Shown here in pieces: positions 48,822 through 60,298 of a stretch of 64,000 bases of DNA. The translations under genes and the position numbers were made by a program. Source of the DNA: Lutjanus erythropterus (lineage: Eukaryota > Chordata > Actinopteri > Lutjaniformes > Lutjanidae); contig CM034600.1 in the NCBI GenBank assembly GCA_020091685.1, positions 5,965,837 through 6,029,836 on the forward strand. Reading direction: 5' to 3'. Each line of letters starts with the position of its first letter. The stretch's first letter is position 1. The notes under the pieces were generated by a model. The model did not search any database and was not told where the DNA came from. It worked only from the letters and a program-made list of their open reading frames with translations.

Positions 48822-49292
48822 CTTAAACTCAATGACGCCACAGCCCAATTTTAAATTTTGCAGCCACCCAGACCTTGAATCACAACTCTGATCAACATGA
48901 GACTAACTGTACCAATGACAAGGCATAACATTAGATTCCAGTGTTAATGTGACGGGTCACCAAATATGTTGTAAAAGTGATTAAACTACATCAGAAAAAT
49001 TAATAATAATAACACATAACTTTTCTGTGAAGGTTCTCGATCATCCGGGTCATGGTACTGGACTTGGTTGAGTTCTAGAAGATGTTTCACCTCTCTTCTA
49101 GATCTCTACCAAATCCAGTTGCCTATGACAAGCTTTTCTATGAACACATAACATTGTTTTATTAGTTCTGTTTACTTATAATACATTTGATACAATTAAT
49201 AATAAGTATTTTATGGTAATTTCAAATATTTTATTTTTTTATTTTTATGACCTTTCACAACCCACCAGTGGGACTTTGGGAATCTTATATCC
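48822..49292. repeat. interspersed repeat split by a second repeat
   Basis: The left part has TCTTAAACTCAATGACGCCA and TTGCAGCCACCCAGACCTTG; the right part has TTTATGACCTTTCACAACCC and ACCAGTGGGACTTTGGGAAT. The two are ends of one fish repeat. Between them, at 49,020-49,140, GATCATCCGGGTCATGGTAC and GATGTTTCACCTCTCTTCTA belong to a different widespread repeat, apparently inserted later. Confidence 0.6.
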
Positions 49293-49664
49293 GACACATC
49301 AAAAACTGTACGTGTTGGGAAACAGCCCTGTGGAAAAGGAGGGGAGTAGCCTTTTCACAGCAGGGGAAACACCAGAAATTTAAGGATGAAAGATGAAACA
49401 TCACAGTCCAGGTTTTTACTCTTGGATGTGGCAGAAAAAAATTTGGGTACTGTTAATGGGAAAAATTGGACTAGGCCAATAAATCAGGATGTACATGAAG
49501 CATGTGACTTAAACATCTACTGAAGCTTCTGTTTCACAGAGAAGACTTAAAATAGCAGCAGACAAAAACATCTGATCTTTATGGACCAATGAAGACACAT
49601 GAAACAAACACAAAGGCCAACTGGAGAATTAGGCCCACAAGCTGTTTTCCTGATACGCCTAACT

Positions 49665-49707
49665 CATCACATTTCCAAAACAGTAATACTGTTTTGGAAA
49701 TGTGATG
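49665..49707. repeat. 21 bp perfect inverted repeat, 1-base centre
   Basis: The left arm starts CATCACATTTCCAAAACAGT; the right arm is its exact complement around a single A. There are no mismatches in 21 pairs. Confidence 0.97.
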
Positions 49708-49758
49708 GAAACATGAACACAGTTCACATTTTCTGTTGCCATTTTGTTTGCAATTGAC

Positions 49759-49828
49759 CTATTTATAATATAATTTATATTTATCTATTTATAATATAAT
49801 TTATATTTATCTATTTATAATATAATTT
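49759..49828 (+). repeat. 26 bp tandem repeat, 2.7 units
   Basis: The unit begins CTATTTATAATATAATTTAT. Units 1 and 2 are identical over 26 bases and unit 3 stops after 18 bases. Confidence 0.95.
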
Positions 49829-49844
49829 GGACTTTAAACTATGC

Positions 49845-49935
49845 TGATTTTTTTTAATGAAGATTAACTGGTTGTCAAATTTGTTGATTAATTTTCTATC
49901 ACCTGACTAATTGATAAATCAATCAAATGTTTCAC
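49845..49935 (+). repeat. AT-rich MITE terminal fragment
   Basis: GATTAACTGGTTGTCAAATT and TTGTTGATTAATTTTCTATC with CTAATTGATAAATCAATC resemble one end of the AT-rich MITE present in intron 1. Confidence 0.45.
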
Positions 49936-50088
49936 CACATGGGAAACGTCACTTCTGATGTGCATTCAGGTGTCTTATGTCAAATAAGGAGTCACAATGA
50001 CAAAATGACAAAAATGTGTCATCCATCATGACTTGATGATCATGTTAAGCAATTTAAGAACTCTACCAGGTCGTGGTTTTGGTGGTTT

Positions 50089-50090
<2 letters not shown>

Positions 50091-50123
<33 letters not shown>
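50091..50123 (+). repeat. (TG)16 microsatellite
   Basis: About 33 bases of TG in intron 2. Confidence 0.95.
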
Positions 50124-50124
<1 letters not shown>

Positions 50125-50756
50125 GACATAAGCCCTGCTATTATAGATTTTTTTTTTCTGTTTTTCTTTATATTTAGTCCCACCTGTCTCCTTCTATAAA
50201 TTGACTGTCATCTAACCTGATGGAGAAAACTATTTTCTCCTGTTGGACTGAGTCACTATGTTACTTAACCACTTCCTCTGTGATGCATATTACATTCCCC
50301 CACATAGATGAGTATGTTCATATGTGTTAATAGCTATGTTTCCATTCAAATGTATCATAAATTTTAACTAAATTTCAAGAAAATTGGCAGAAGAAAATGC
50401 AAATGAATTGTTTCCACCCACTACTCTTAGGCAATTACTAGTAGTTGAGTCATTGAGATAAGCAGTAGTTGGCGCCAATTCTCTAATTAGAAAACCACAA
50501 CACCATTTACAAAAAAGAGGACACAACAAGATGACGTAATTAGAAGGGTGCCAGTTGAACCTCAAATGATGAAAACAATAGAGAGCACTGTGAAGGACTG
50601 GAATGGAAACGTGACATTTCTATTTGTTTGACATATTAATGTGAGTGAGGTCCCATCAGATCTGTACGGAGTGATTATGTTTATATTATTATGTCATGGG
50701 AGTGATGACATTGGAGACCCTTGGAACAGAAACAGTTGATCAGACATGTATGTTGA

Positions 50757-51126
50757 AGGACCAGTGTGTAGGATTTAGTGGCATCTCAGAGTGAGCTTGC
50801 AATCACCTCATCTCACTTTCTCTAAACATGCAGGAGAAAGAACGTGGCCACGAAGCATGTGCAAAGCACAAAACGCCCTATCTGGAGCAAGTGTGTGGTT
50901 TGTTCATTTTGGGCCATTGTAGAAACGTTGCAGCACAACATGGCAGCCACCATTAAAGAGGATCCACTCCTTCTGTACGTAGACAGGCCTTATTCTAACG
51001 TACCAACAAGACAATAATTCTTATTTTCATGGGATTAGACACTAATGAAAACATTCTTATGAATATTATATTCCATTTATGCCATATTCTGCCAATAAAT
51101 CCCCATAAATCTTAAACATTGGCCCT
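50757..51126. mobile_element. MITE family E, copy 2 (370 bp)
   Basis: The left end is AGGACCAGTGTGTAGGATTT and the right end TAAATCTTAAACATTGGCCC. The ends pair over 21 positions with about four mismatches. GTGTGTGGTTTGTTCATTTT and CATTCTTATGAATATTATAT lie inside. It is longer than copy 1, which lacks the middle. No clear target duplication was seen. Confidence 0.85.
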
Positions 51127-51294
51127 GTAAGTGTTCACTGTGTCAGAACGTCTTCTAAAAAGTCGGTTCCATCTTCCATTAGGAACCTTGAGCAAACACA
51201 AAAAAGTTTTTGTAAAGCTGAAGGAGATTTTTGGAATTTTGCCATTTCATTCAACCCTTTAGAATGCAATACAGTGCCTCAGCACTGCATAAAA

Positions 51295-51440
51295 ATATAT
51301 TGTAGAGTTCTGGAGATATCAACCACAGTGATGTCTGCCTTCTCTGTAATATAATAGGACTAGATGGCACTCAGCTTGTGGTGCTCAAAAAAATACATTT
51401 AAAAAATTCAAAACCAGTGTCTCTTTCCAAAAAACATTAT
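51295..51440 (+). repeat. dispersed repeat family B, copy 2 (partial)
   Basis: TGATGTCTGCCTTCTCTGTA, CTCAGCTTGTGGTGCTC and AAAAAAATACATTTAAAAAA match 11,285-11,380. The foldback half is absent. Confidence 0.75.
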
Positions 51441-51959
51441 TCTATAGTACCTCTGACATGCTCAAAGTGCAATTTAGTTCAGTTCTATTGGAGAGAAGTC
51501 TGAACTACCTTTGACTCTTTGCCAGTAAGCCATGTGGGCCTTTTTGTTATGTTCATTGGGCTAATACAGAGTTGGGTTTAGGATTGTAACTTTTATTTAA
51601 TTGTAGTTTACTCAGAACTGTGATTTTATTTCTACTCAGGGCTGGTTTGTTTGATAATCTGGCCAGGCATCTCCCTGAAGTCACATTTCATTTTCTATAT
51701 CTGGCAACAAAAGATAGAAACATGCAACAAATTGACTCCTTATCTATTTGCATGTTACTCCCCTCTCCCCTTGACCAGCTTGGTGTTGTAACATACAGCT
51801 GACCCATTTACTGAGTTCTACCTGTTAGTTGCGAACAATATTAACATCAGAATAAAGTGATTAACTCGCCTTCAGCTCTGTGAAAAAAATACTATTTTTG
51901 ACCTGATTGAATATTGTGTATTTTTGCTTTCTCTGTCTTGTGAAGTTACTATATTTAGC

Positions 51960-52090
51960 ATTGACACAATCAGCGACTACGGTAATTCCTGCCGTACAAG
52001 TAGCTCTGATTAAGCGCGCATAATTTGATTAAATCGTTTGCATGAGAAGTGGAAAAGGAATGACTGACTGAGTGGGTCAATCTCCTCTCT
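51960..52090. other. candidate conserved non-coding block, intron 2
   Basis: CTCTGATTAAGCGCGCATAA and GATTAAATCGTTTGCATGAG combine homeodomain-like TTAA/TAAT cores with an octamer-like TTTGCAT in a non-repetitive context with CpGs. Conservation is untested. Confidence 0.25.
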
Positions 52091-53134
52091 CCTGTACCGC
52101 ACACACACTGTTAATTACTTCCTTCCTGTCATAAACTGCAGTCACATGCTGCCAAGGCATTTGCTCCCATGTAGCTTTGCTCCCACTGCTGCCAAATATC
52201 CAACAGCTGAGACTCGGCAGCCATAAAGGCTGGACATGAACAGCGGGGAGCAGCTGTGCAAGTTAAACATATCAGGTAACTTTTTTAAGGGTTTAACTTA
52301 TGAAAACACCTGTAGACAAGTGTATCCAGATACATGTCCAGATAACACTCAGGTAAGTGGAGAGAATAACAGCACTCTGTATTTTGTTGTATTGTAATGG
52401 ACAGAAAGTGAGTTTCTCACTGCTGTTATGTTATCATTGTGCTCTGAGATGTTAGTTCAGATAAACACATTCAGGATAAATGGACTGTTGCTGTTGCTGC
52501 TATTTCCAGGATGTTAGTGAACGTGTCAGATAAGTGGTTGTTAAGACTTCAACTTCCTATGACAGCCTCAGTTTGAGAGTTAGTACACTTGTTAGAGGCA
52601 ATTAGATCAGATGGCAGCAGATCACAAGGTGATGCACATTAGATCATTATACTGTGTGAAACATCCAGAGTGGTCAAAACCTAAAGCCGGGACTGTCAGG
52701 AGCACAAGAAAGTTTAATATAGGACCGGACACAAGTTTAGCTTCAATTAAAGCTCTGCTATGCCCTATTCTGCTAATATGGTCACGTATATCGGTGCTCA
52801 CAATAACATATGGCTGCTGAAGTGTCCAAGCACCCACAAAATCGTGCCTATGCCAGATGACATTAGACCTAATGCAAGAACATTCTCATATTCTTATCTT
52901 ATCCTATCTGTCTCTGGCTTTTTTTTGATACATTGGGCTTGTACAAGTGTGACACATCAAATTCACAAACACTCCTAACTTTAAAAAAAGAAAATTATAA
53001 TATATAATAATCCACATTAACATGATGAATTCTACCTGTGTATATTTGTGCACACGTTCATGAGGACTGTAAGTTTGCGTAATTATCACCCCAATAATAA
53101 CATAAGGTTAAGCGTCCTGCCCCGTATGTCAGGG

Positions 53135-53365
53135 GGTGTTCATTCATAAAAAATGGAATAAATGTCTAAGTGGACTTTTGCACCAGATTTGAAGAAATTT
53201 CTTCAAGGAGTTCCAGAGATATTACCTTCATGAGAATGGTAAGGATGCGAGGCAACAGTGACCTTGAACTTTGACCAGTGATCAAAAATAAAGTTCCTCC
53301 TGCCACAGCTGTCACCGGTGAGGCGGTATGAACATCCTCTTGCCACAGCAAGGCAATCAATGACC
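53135..53365 (+). repeat. dispersed repeat family F, copy 1
   Basis: TTTTGCACCAGATTTGAAGA, TCCAGAGATATTACCTTCAT, CAGTGACCTTGAACTTTGAC and CCACAGCTGTCACCGGTGAG match a familiar fish repeat. A partner lies at 55,015-55,275. Confidence 0.7.
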
Positions 53366-54068
53366 ACAACAGGAGGAGGGGGTCAAGGTGAATTTTCCAC
53401 CACAACAGAACACCTGCCATAATATGTGATGTTGCATTGTCAGACATTGCAAAAGAGGATGTTCCCCTGGACACAGCTTTACATGTACCTGCATAGAGCC
53501 AACATGCCTGACCGTATAGCCACTTTGAATTACTGATGACATTGTTAAGTTGTATGAATACATTTAAATTTATATTTCAAACTGCAGTGTCAAACAGGAT
53601 AATATCAACATAACTATTAAGTGTAATTTTATAGCATTTTCAAACTCAAAATTGCTTCAAAATAATTAAATAAACTATCCATTAGTGAAAAACAGCAGAC
53701 TAACTGCACACCACTTCAACAACAGGTCTGTACGACTCATAAATTGTGAATATAAATTCAAAATACAAGAAATTTTATTCTCCTAACTCACTTGTACAAA
53801 CCACTTAAGAACAAATCTGCTTGTATGAGCAGTTTTTACAGGAGGCCTATTGTGCTGTATTGCAGCAAAAGTGAGCCAGGTTCAACAAAATGACACAAAA
53901 TGAGGGGTTTTTTTGTTTTGTTTTGTTGTGTTTTTTCGAACCCACTGTGTTGGCACCTCCGCTAGGCAGGGTTGCCAGGTCTGTATGACAAAACAGCCAA
54001 ATGGAAAATTAAAACTAGTCCAACGGCCAATAAAATCTGGACCAGTGAGTAGAGAGCATTAGGCACAT

Positions 54069-54110
54069 TGTGTGTGTGTTTGTGTGTGTGTGTGTATGTA
54101 TGTATGTGTA
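54069..54110 (+). repeat. TG / TGTA simple sequence
   Basis: An interrupted (TG)n passes into (TGTA)n over about 40 bases. Confidence 0.9.
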
Positions 54111-55014
54111 CTTGGGCATGCATACATGTGACATGAGCCATGTCCATGTGTGTCTGTGCTGATCTGGAGTCAGTTTGGGTATAAAGAAATGATTTAATTT
54201 ATAATATGGATTTTTATTTATTGATATTATTAATGTAATTTGCATGTAAAATAGGTAAACACAACCAAGGGACGAAAAAGTTAACCTGCAGCAGCACTTT
54301 GAAAGTAGCCCAATTCCACGGGAGAACCTGGCAACCCTGCGGCTGGACCAACACAGTGGTCTCACTGAAATGGAAAAGGCAGGAGGGGGTGTATTTTTTC
54401 ACACTTTGTTAATGTTTGTCTGAGCACAATCTTTATGTGTATGAAACTAAGTATCATCAAGTAAAGACGTTTCAGCACCCACTGGAATACTTACAGTACT
54501 GACAATTAAGTTAATAATCCTTAATTAGTGTGCAAATTAATGCACTGAATCTTTGCATAATTATCACTATGAAACTAGACATTTCCAAGTGAAACAAGAT
54601 GACTTTTCTTCAAAGTTAAGATGCTGCTGCACCTCAGACTCGTATTATAGATTTCTGTCATTTTTAAACTTGTTTTTCTACAGTACTTGCAGAATTATTT
54701 TTGTTCTTCTGTTTTGTTTTGTTTTTTTCATTGGGTTTCAACCGGTGAGGACAGAAAAGGTAAGAATTTCATCATACAGTACAACTTATTGTGCATACGC
54801 ACAAAACTAGAATTACCACCTCACATTTGTATGCCAACACCAACCAGACAAGTTGCAGTTCGTCAGACTGAGTCAGACTCACATATGTATTGAAGACTTT
54901 GAAGGAATTTTACAAAAAAGGTATTAAGTGTATTTTTTGGCAAAACTGAAGTTGAATAATTTCCAATGAGAAACATTCTGTCTTTACTATTTTTACAGAA
55001 GAGCACAGCAGAGC

Positions 55015-55275
55015 ATTATGATGTCACAGTGGCACTGACATTTGACCTTCAAATTCTAATCAGTTCATTCTTAAGTCCAAGTGGGCCTTTGTGTCAAATT
55101 TGAAGAAATTCTGGTCATGAGAAAGGGACAGACATGAGGTCACAGTGACCTTTGACCACCAAAATCTCCTCAGTTCATCCTTGAGTCTAAACAGAGATGT
55201 GTACATGAAAAAAAAGAAAGAGAAGAAATACCTTTGAGGCACAAGATATTCACAAGAATGGGACAGACGAACGTA
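55015..55275 (+). repeat. dispersed repeat family F, copy 2
   Basis: ACATTTGACCTTCAAATTCT, GTGTCAAATTTGAAGAAATT, GTCACAGTGACCTTTGACCA and GAATGGGACAGACGAACG are parallel to copy 1, with the segment order partly duplicated. Confidence 0.7.
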
Positions 55276-56639
55276 TGGAGTAGTGTCTCTTCTCATTACA
55301 TCTTCCAGCTGTGGTGCATATAGCAACAGGCAGCTGTGAGCAGTGTTCACCACATCTGCTTCTGCTGCCTGGACTAAAAGAAAGGCTCGTGCTCTGGTTG
55401 GAGCCCAATAGCTCCTCAGGCTGCCCTCACATCTGCAGCCAGTCGCAGACATTAGCACTCGAGCCTCAAGACCAGCATGGGTGAGGTGTTAGACAGCTGT
55501 GCTCTCCAGCTGTGTAACTCATTTAAAGCCAGACTGCCAGGCTGATTTGGGGTAACGTTTGTCTGAGAAAGTTGTACCGTATGGGTTCTCAAAGGTACCA
55601 CGCTGTTCAGAGGCTGCTGGACCTGTTTTAGTTGGTGAAGGCAGAAAGCTTCAGTGTCAGGAGGGCAAACAGGATAAACACCAAAAACCTGTAACAGAGC
55701 AGTCTGGATTACCAGGTGCACAAAAGATGCAGTCTGTTATTTTCTTTATACGGCTCTTGGACTTTTTCTAGCCTTTTTGGGAGTACAAATGCACTTAGTC
55801 TTGTTGTCAGAACATTTCCAACTAAAAGACTTTCTTGGCAGTTTTCTGTTGCCGTGTCTGCCACACTCTCTGCTCTGATGATTGTGATCAGAGACAGCTC
55901 TTCATCTGCAACGCTAAAACTTATTGTTTTATTATGGATTTAAACAAAGCTGGATCTGAAAGTAGTTTTCTTCCTTAATAAAATTCTTGAGAAGTGCATC
56001 AGTTGATCCCTTGTAACAGGCAGCTAAGTTTGATTACTATGTTTTACAGTTTCATCAAATGACTGAGGCAACGCACAATATTTTCTGTCCCAGTTTCACA
56101 TTGTAACTAATTTTTTTGACCGCCTTTACCATGCTCTTTTTGTGTTTATTTAATGTTATGCAGGGCTTTGTGTCTGCCCTCCTCGGCTCTGCATGTTTTA
56201 TTCCCTTATTTTCATCACTGTAAAAGATTTTGTGCTTTGATATTGAAATAAATATTCAAAACATGTAATTCATTTATAGATGGGTGATGGGAGGTTTCAT
56301 GTATTTAGAAATGAAGCGCGTTGCTGGAATCTGATCTGAAGAGGGTAAATTTGTATGCAGCACCTGTCCTTGTAAACTTTTTTAGTACAATCCTATGAGT
56401 TTAGGTAGTCAGCTTTGGCTAGTTAACATGACACACTGAATTCAACTAAGACATAACACATGAGACTGAGACTATACACAAAGTTAGCTCTACAGGTATG
56501 TGACCTGCAGCATAGTTTAACAACACACAACCTCCAGTTTCTGGATATTATATTAATAATGTCAGCGTGTATGACAACATACCAGGTACTAGATATGAGC
56601 TAAATGAGCTGTTTTACAAAACTGCTGGAGCTAATAGAT

Positions 56640-56765
56640 AATAGACCTTTTTCACAGCAGCCATTTTGACATGAGGAGGGTAAACACCGGTGTTACCATA
56701 ATTAAGGCTTTGTTCCATTCAGGTCAAACAGAGTCAGGCTGCTGCTATTATCCATTGTGCATTTA
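56640..56765 (+). repeat. interspersed repeat (GACCTTTTTCACAGCAGCC)
   Basis: GACCTTTTTCACAGCAGCCA, AACACCGGTGTTACCATAAT and AAGGCTTTGTTCCATTCAGG are landmarks of a fish repeat recalled from memory. Confidence 0.55.
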
Positions 56766-57800
56766 TGTTAATCAAGCCATAATCTCTCAGTCATGTAGGT
56801 TTGTTTTCTACCCCCATCGTGCCCGTGCATATCACTCCTGACTCCTGACATTGCTGGACACCCGTCTACACCACAGGCACTGAGAATTCTCAATTCTGAT
56901 TGTCTGGCAGCTGTGGATTAACATCTAGTAATCATCAGACACCTGGATTACCTCTTAATGAGCTGGTATTAAACTTTTGGTAAAGATGGTGAGCTTTTGT
57001 TATCCGTTATGTTATGTAAACAAATGCCCATTAACCCGTTAACCCTAACCCAACCCTACACCAACTCCAAACCCAACTGCAGGTCGAGTGAGTGTTTTCG
57101 GATGTGGAATTCAATTAGGATCATACACAGCTCAGACACCAGATGCCTGGTTAAGATCTGCATCTCCAGAATCCCACATTAAAAAAATAACCTTCCCTAA
57201 ATACCAAAAAAAAGTTTATCCACCCTTTGTGAGGTTGTGGAATTCATTCCAGCATTAGAACAGTAGTACATGCACTTTAAGAGGCAGGATTTTTTTTAAC
57301 CCTCACTTGTCTTCCGGCTCTGACATCCTCCAGCCCATCAATCCCTGTCTTTTTTCAGTTCCACAACATACTGACGCTCAGCCAACCTCAAGTCCTGACC
57401 TTTCTTCAACCTTGACTTTTCAGCCCATCCTCACTCTTTCATTTTATCAGCAGTGTTGCCACCCATTGAAAGCTCTGACCTTCTGGGTTATTTAACAGTG
57501 CAAGAGCCAGATGAAAGTCAAATTCATTGTATCTTACTGCTTTTCTTGCTGTAAGGAAGCAAACCAGTCTACAAAAAAACATAAATAAATAGAGAGAGCA
57601 ACAAGAAGGTGATTTTCTGGCCTCAGCTGAACAATAAAGTTGTGTACTATACATAGCTATGGAGTTGATTTTCAGTTCAATATCCAAATTGGCAATAAAA
57701 ATCTACTTTTACTTTAATTTATTCTCTCAAGTAATGACCAACAAAACAAATAATGTTCTATCATTAACAGCTTTTCGGACAACAGAGAGCTCATACTTAC

Positions 57801-57841
57801 CAGGATCTGACTTAGAGAATGTATCCACATCCAGTAGACTC
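57801..57841 (-). CDS. cpne5/cpne8-like: copine exon 2: C2A calcium-binding loop 1
   Basis: This 41-base exon completes Arg27 and encodes SLLDVDTFSKSDP (residues 28-40), then gives the first base of codon 41. The motif is loop 1 of a type II C2 domain. Asp33 and Asp39 sit where calcium-ligating aspartates are expected, and Ser-Lys-Ser-Asp-Pro is near-invariant in copines. The acceptor reads TTTCCATAG and the donor GTAAGTAT. Thr34 followed by Phe resembles CPNE8 (DTF) more than CPNE5 (DMF), from memory of the human proteins. Intron 1 upstream is 2,794 bases and intron 2 downstream is 22,997 bases. Confidence 0.95.
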
Positions 57842-58389
57842 CTATGGAAACAGCAACAGTACAGGTAAAGATTTATCAGAGGGCTGCAAATGGGTCCAAA
57901 TTAGGTTAGAATAGCACAGACTCATTTATGATGATGTCTGTGTAAAGAGGCCACATTATTACAATAAAACTGAAAATAAAATCTGTAATAAAATCCTTTC
58001 CATCTCATACTTCCAGCCCGTCCTCACCATCATTTTTATTTCACTCTATTACAGTCTGTCTTTTTGTCAGTTTCTCAGTCATGTTAAACACTTTGAATTC
58101 CACTGACCTGTCTGAAAAATGCTATACAAGTAAAGTTTGAATGAATATTTCATTTTACAACCTATATCTATGTTTATTGTGAGGCAGTGACCTCTAGTGG
58201 CAGGAGCAGTGTAAAGAGCGAGAAAAGTCCTGGTATGGAGGAGGTCGGGGTGGATGGATAGGTAAAACAAGGATAAGACTTTCACCCATGAGACCAGGCT
58301 TCATGTTCCATGTGAAATCAAAAGTCAACTTTGATTTATTTTATAATTTAAGGTACTGAATTTACATCCCATATGCGATTTACATCACT

Positions 58390-58712
58390 TACCTTAAATA
58401 AGTCTTCAAAGATTACTCGATTAATCAATTACAAATTGACTATTAAATTAATCACCTATACTGTTTTGATGATAGATTAATAGTTGTCCTTCATGTTTTC
58501 ATTTAGAAATGTACAAATTCTCTCATTTCAGCTTGTCAAATGTGAATATTTTCTGGTTTCTGTTCTCCTTTATGACAGTGAACTGAATATCTTTGGGTTG
58601 TGACATTTGAGTCATCTTTGTGGACCAAACAACTCATCGATTAATCAATTAATTGAGAAAACAATTGACAGATTAAGCAATTAGATAAATTATCTTCAAT
58701 TGCAGCCCTACA
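58390..58712 (-). mobile_element. AT-rich MITE in intron 1, minus-oriented copy
   Basis: It starts near ACTCGATTAATCAATTACAA, contains TGAACTGAATATCTTTGGGT, and ends ATCTTCAATTGCAGCCCTAC. Read on the minus strand it begins GTAGGGCTGCAATTG. It pairs with the plus-oriented copy at 59,990-60,298. Confidence 0.8.
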
Positions 58713-59237
58713 TAAGTCACATGACATAACAAAACATATTTATTTTAACACAAACCATGATGTTTTCTTAAATATTGCAACCATTTCACAATGATAACCA
58801 TGTGTTTCCACATATATGTTTTGGAAGTAACTGGCGGTCTACTTATTCTTTTGTTTAGGTATGAGGACGTATTGCAGAATTCAATTATGTTGAACTGTTG
58901 TATCAGCCAAAAAAACCCCAAAAAACTAACCAATGGAGGTAGCGGTAGACCACCAGTTCCCATGTTCTGCGAGGTAAAATGACTGTTTTTGCCAAAGGAG
59001 ACTGGTGGCTTTGTCGAGAGCGATATTTAGCTTGATGGTTTCTGACAGTAAGGTAAAGTGGTGAAAATATTATAAATATAACATACATTTAAACTGGTAT
59101 TGATTTTTTTGTTGTTGTTTTTGTGGGGTTAAAATAAGATTTGCTGCTGACCCTGTCCACAGCAGTACCTTGCTTAGCTTTCCTACAATAGACTATAGAC
59201 AATAGACAACAGACAGACTAATAAGTACCTCAGACAA

Positions 59238-59258
59238 CCCCCCCCCCCCAAAAAAAAA
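59238..59258 (+). repeat. (C)12(A)9 homopolymers
   Basis: Twelve C followed directly by nine A in intron 1. Confidence 0.9.
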
Positions 59259-59562
59259 CAAAAAATCTGAACTATCCCTTTAAGGCAGAAAATAGAAAAT
59301 ACCACAAATCAACAATAAAATGTTGTGCAAAACCAAGGTTAAACTTGAAATACACTTAATATTTCTGGAATGTCATTTTAGATGTTTTGAATCTTATGAG
59401 AGGATTGAATCTCCCTGTCTGAGCTCTCCCACCCTCCCAGGTTTTGGCTGTCTAACCCAGGTGTCTGGTCACTTCAAGTCTGGCTGATCTCAGGAGGGAC
59501 AATACAGGAGCAACAGCCATTCATTATTCAGGACTGGACTGGGAAGACAGTCCGCCACACCA

Positions 59563-59660
59563 CCAGGCAGCTAGGCAGGCAGGTAGGCAGGCTGACAGTC
59601 TGCAAAACCCTGACTGAGTTTTACTGCTCCGTCAGTCAGTCAGCCAGCCAGCCAGTCGGT
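59563..59660 (+). repeat. CAGG / CAGT / CAGC tetranucleotide tracts
   Basis: AGGCAGGCAGGTAGGCAGGC at 59,573-59,592 and GTCAGTCAGTCAGCCAGCCA at 59,631-59,650 are interrupted tetranucleotide repeats about 40 bases apart. Confidence 0.8.
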
Positions 59661-59921
59661 AAGCAGAGCAGCCGACCATTCAGCTACGGCAGCATGTCAG
59701 CAAACAGTCAATTCAGGTGCACATGAATGCTGTTTTGATTCAGGGTAATAAAATTAATACTAATGTATTCCTGGGGATTATTACTGTAGTTACTGACAAT
59801 ATTCCATTCATGCATTTTATGGAAAACATTTATGAACCTGCATCATACAGGAGACCATCTATAACTTGACGCTTTACAATGTCACACAAGCAATAATCAA
59901 CCATGCACATCGGTCACAGAC

Positions 59922-59922
<1 letters not shown>

Positions 59923-59986
<64 letters not shown>

Positions 59987-59989
59987 GAT
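59923..59989 (+). repeat. (GATA)~17 microsatellite
   Basis: About 67 bases of GATA with one GATAAATA interruption, directly beside the next MITE. Confidence 0.97.
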
Positions 59990-60298
59990 TAGCTTCAACT
60001 AATTATCATTTTCATTACTGATTAATCAGTCAATTATTTTCTTGAGTAATTGATTAGTTGTTCGGTCAATAAAATGTCTGACAATGCAGAGTAAATGTTG
60101 ATCACTTTTTTCAAAAGCCGAAGGTGATGTCCTCAAATGTCTTATTTTGTCCACAACCCAAAGACATTCAGTTTACTCTCAGAGACAAGTAAAGAAACCA
60201 GACAATATTTATCCAACATTTGAGAAGTTGAAGTCAGAGAATCTGTATATTTTGTTTTTATAAAAAAAATAACTCAAAATGAATAATTGATCATAGAT
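59990..60298 (+). mobile_element. AT-rich MITE in intron 1, plus-oriented copy
   Basis: It starts TTAGCTTCAACTAATTATCA, contains TGTCCTCAAATGTCTTATTT, CACAACCCAAAGACATTCAG and AAAGAAACCAGACAATATTT, and ends near AATAATTGATCATAG. It is the inverse of the 58.4 kb copy. Confidence 0.8.

Larger units (their letters stand above)
34804..57800 (-). other. copine intron 2, unassigned parts
   Basis: I see no exon or recognised repeat in 34,804-35,514, 37,276-38,264, 38,726-39,334, 39,561-40,429, 41,334-41,807, 42,759-44,380, 44,950-45,318, 45,614-45,899, 46,714-47,929, 48,256-48,821, 51,441-53,134, 53,366-55,014, 55,276-56,639 and 56,766-57,800, except the small inverted repeats and candidate blocks listed separately. 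Confidence 0.8.

Noticed and set aside
53030-53089. Minus-strand VHKYTQ followed by a GTAGAA donor-like site, first considered as copine exon 3
   Set aside because: There is no acceptor at the right distance and the phase is wrong. The true exon 3 at 34,757-34,803 already contains the LYLQ segment.
57033-57065. Telomere-like TTAACCCTAACCCAACCC
   Set aside because: Only one or two imperfect units are present, within ordinary sequence.
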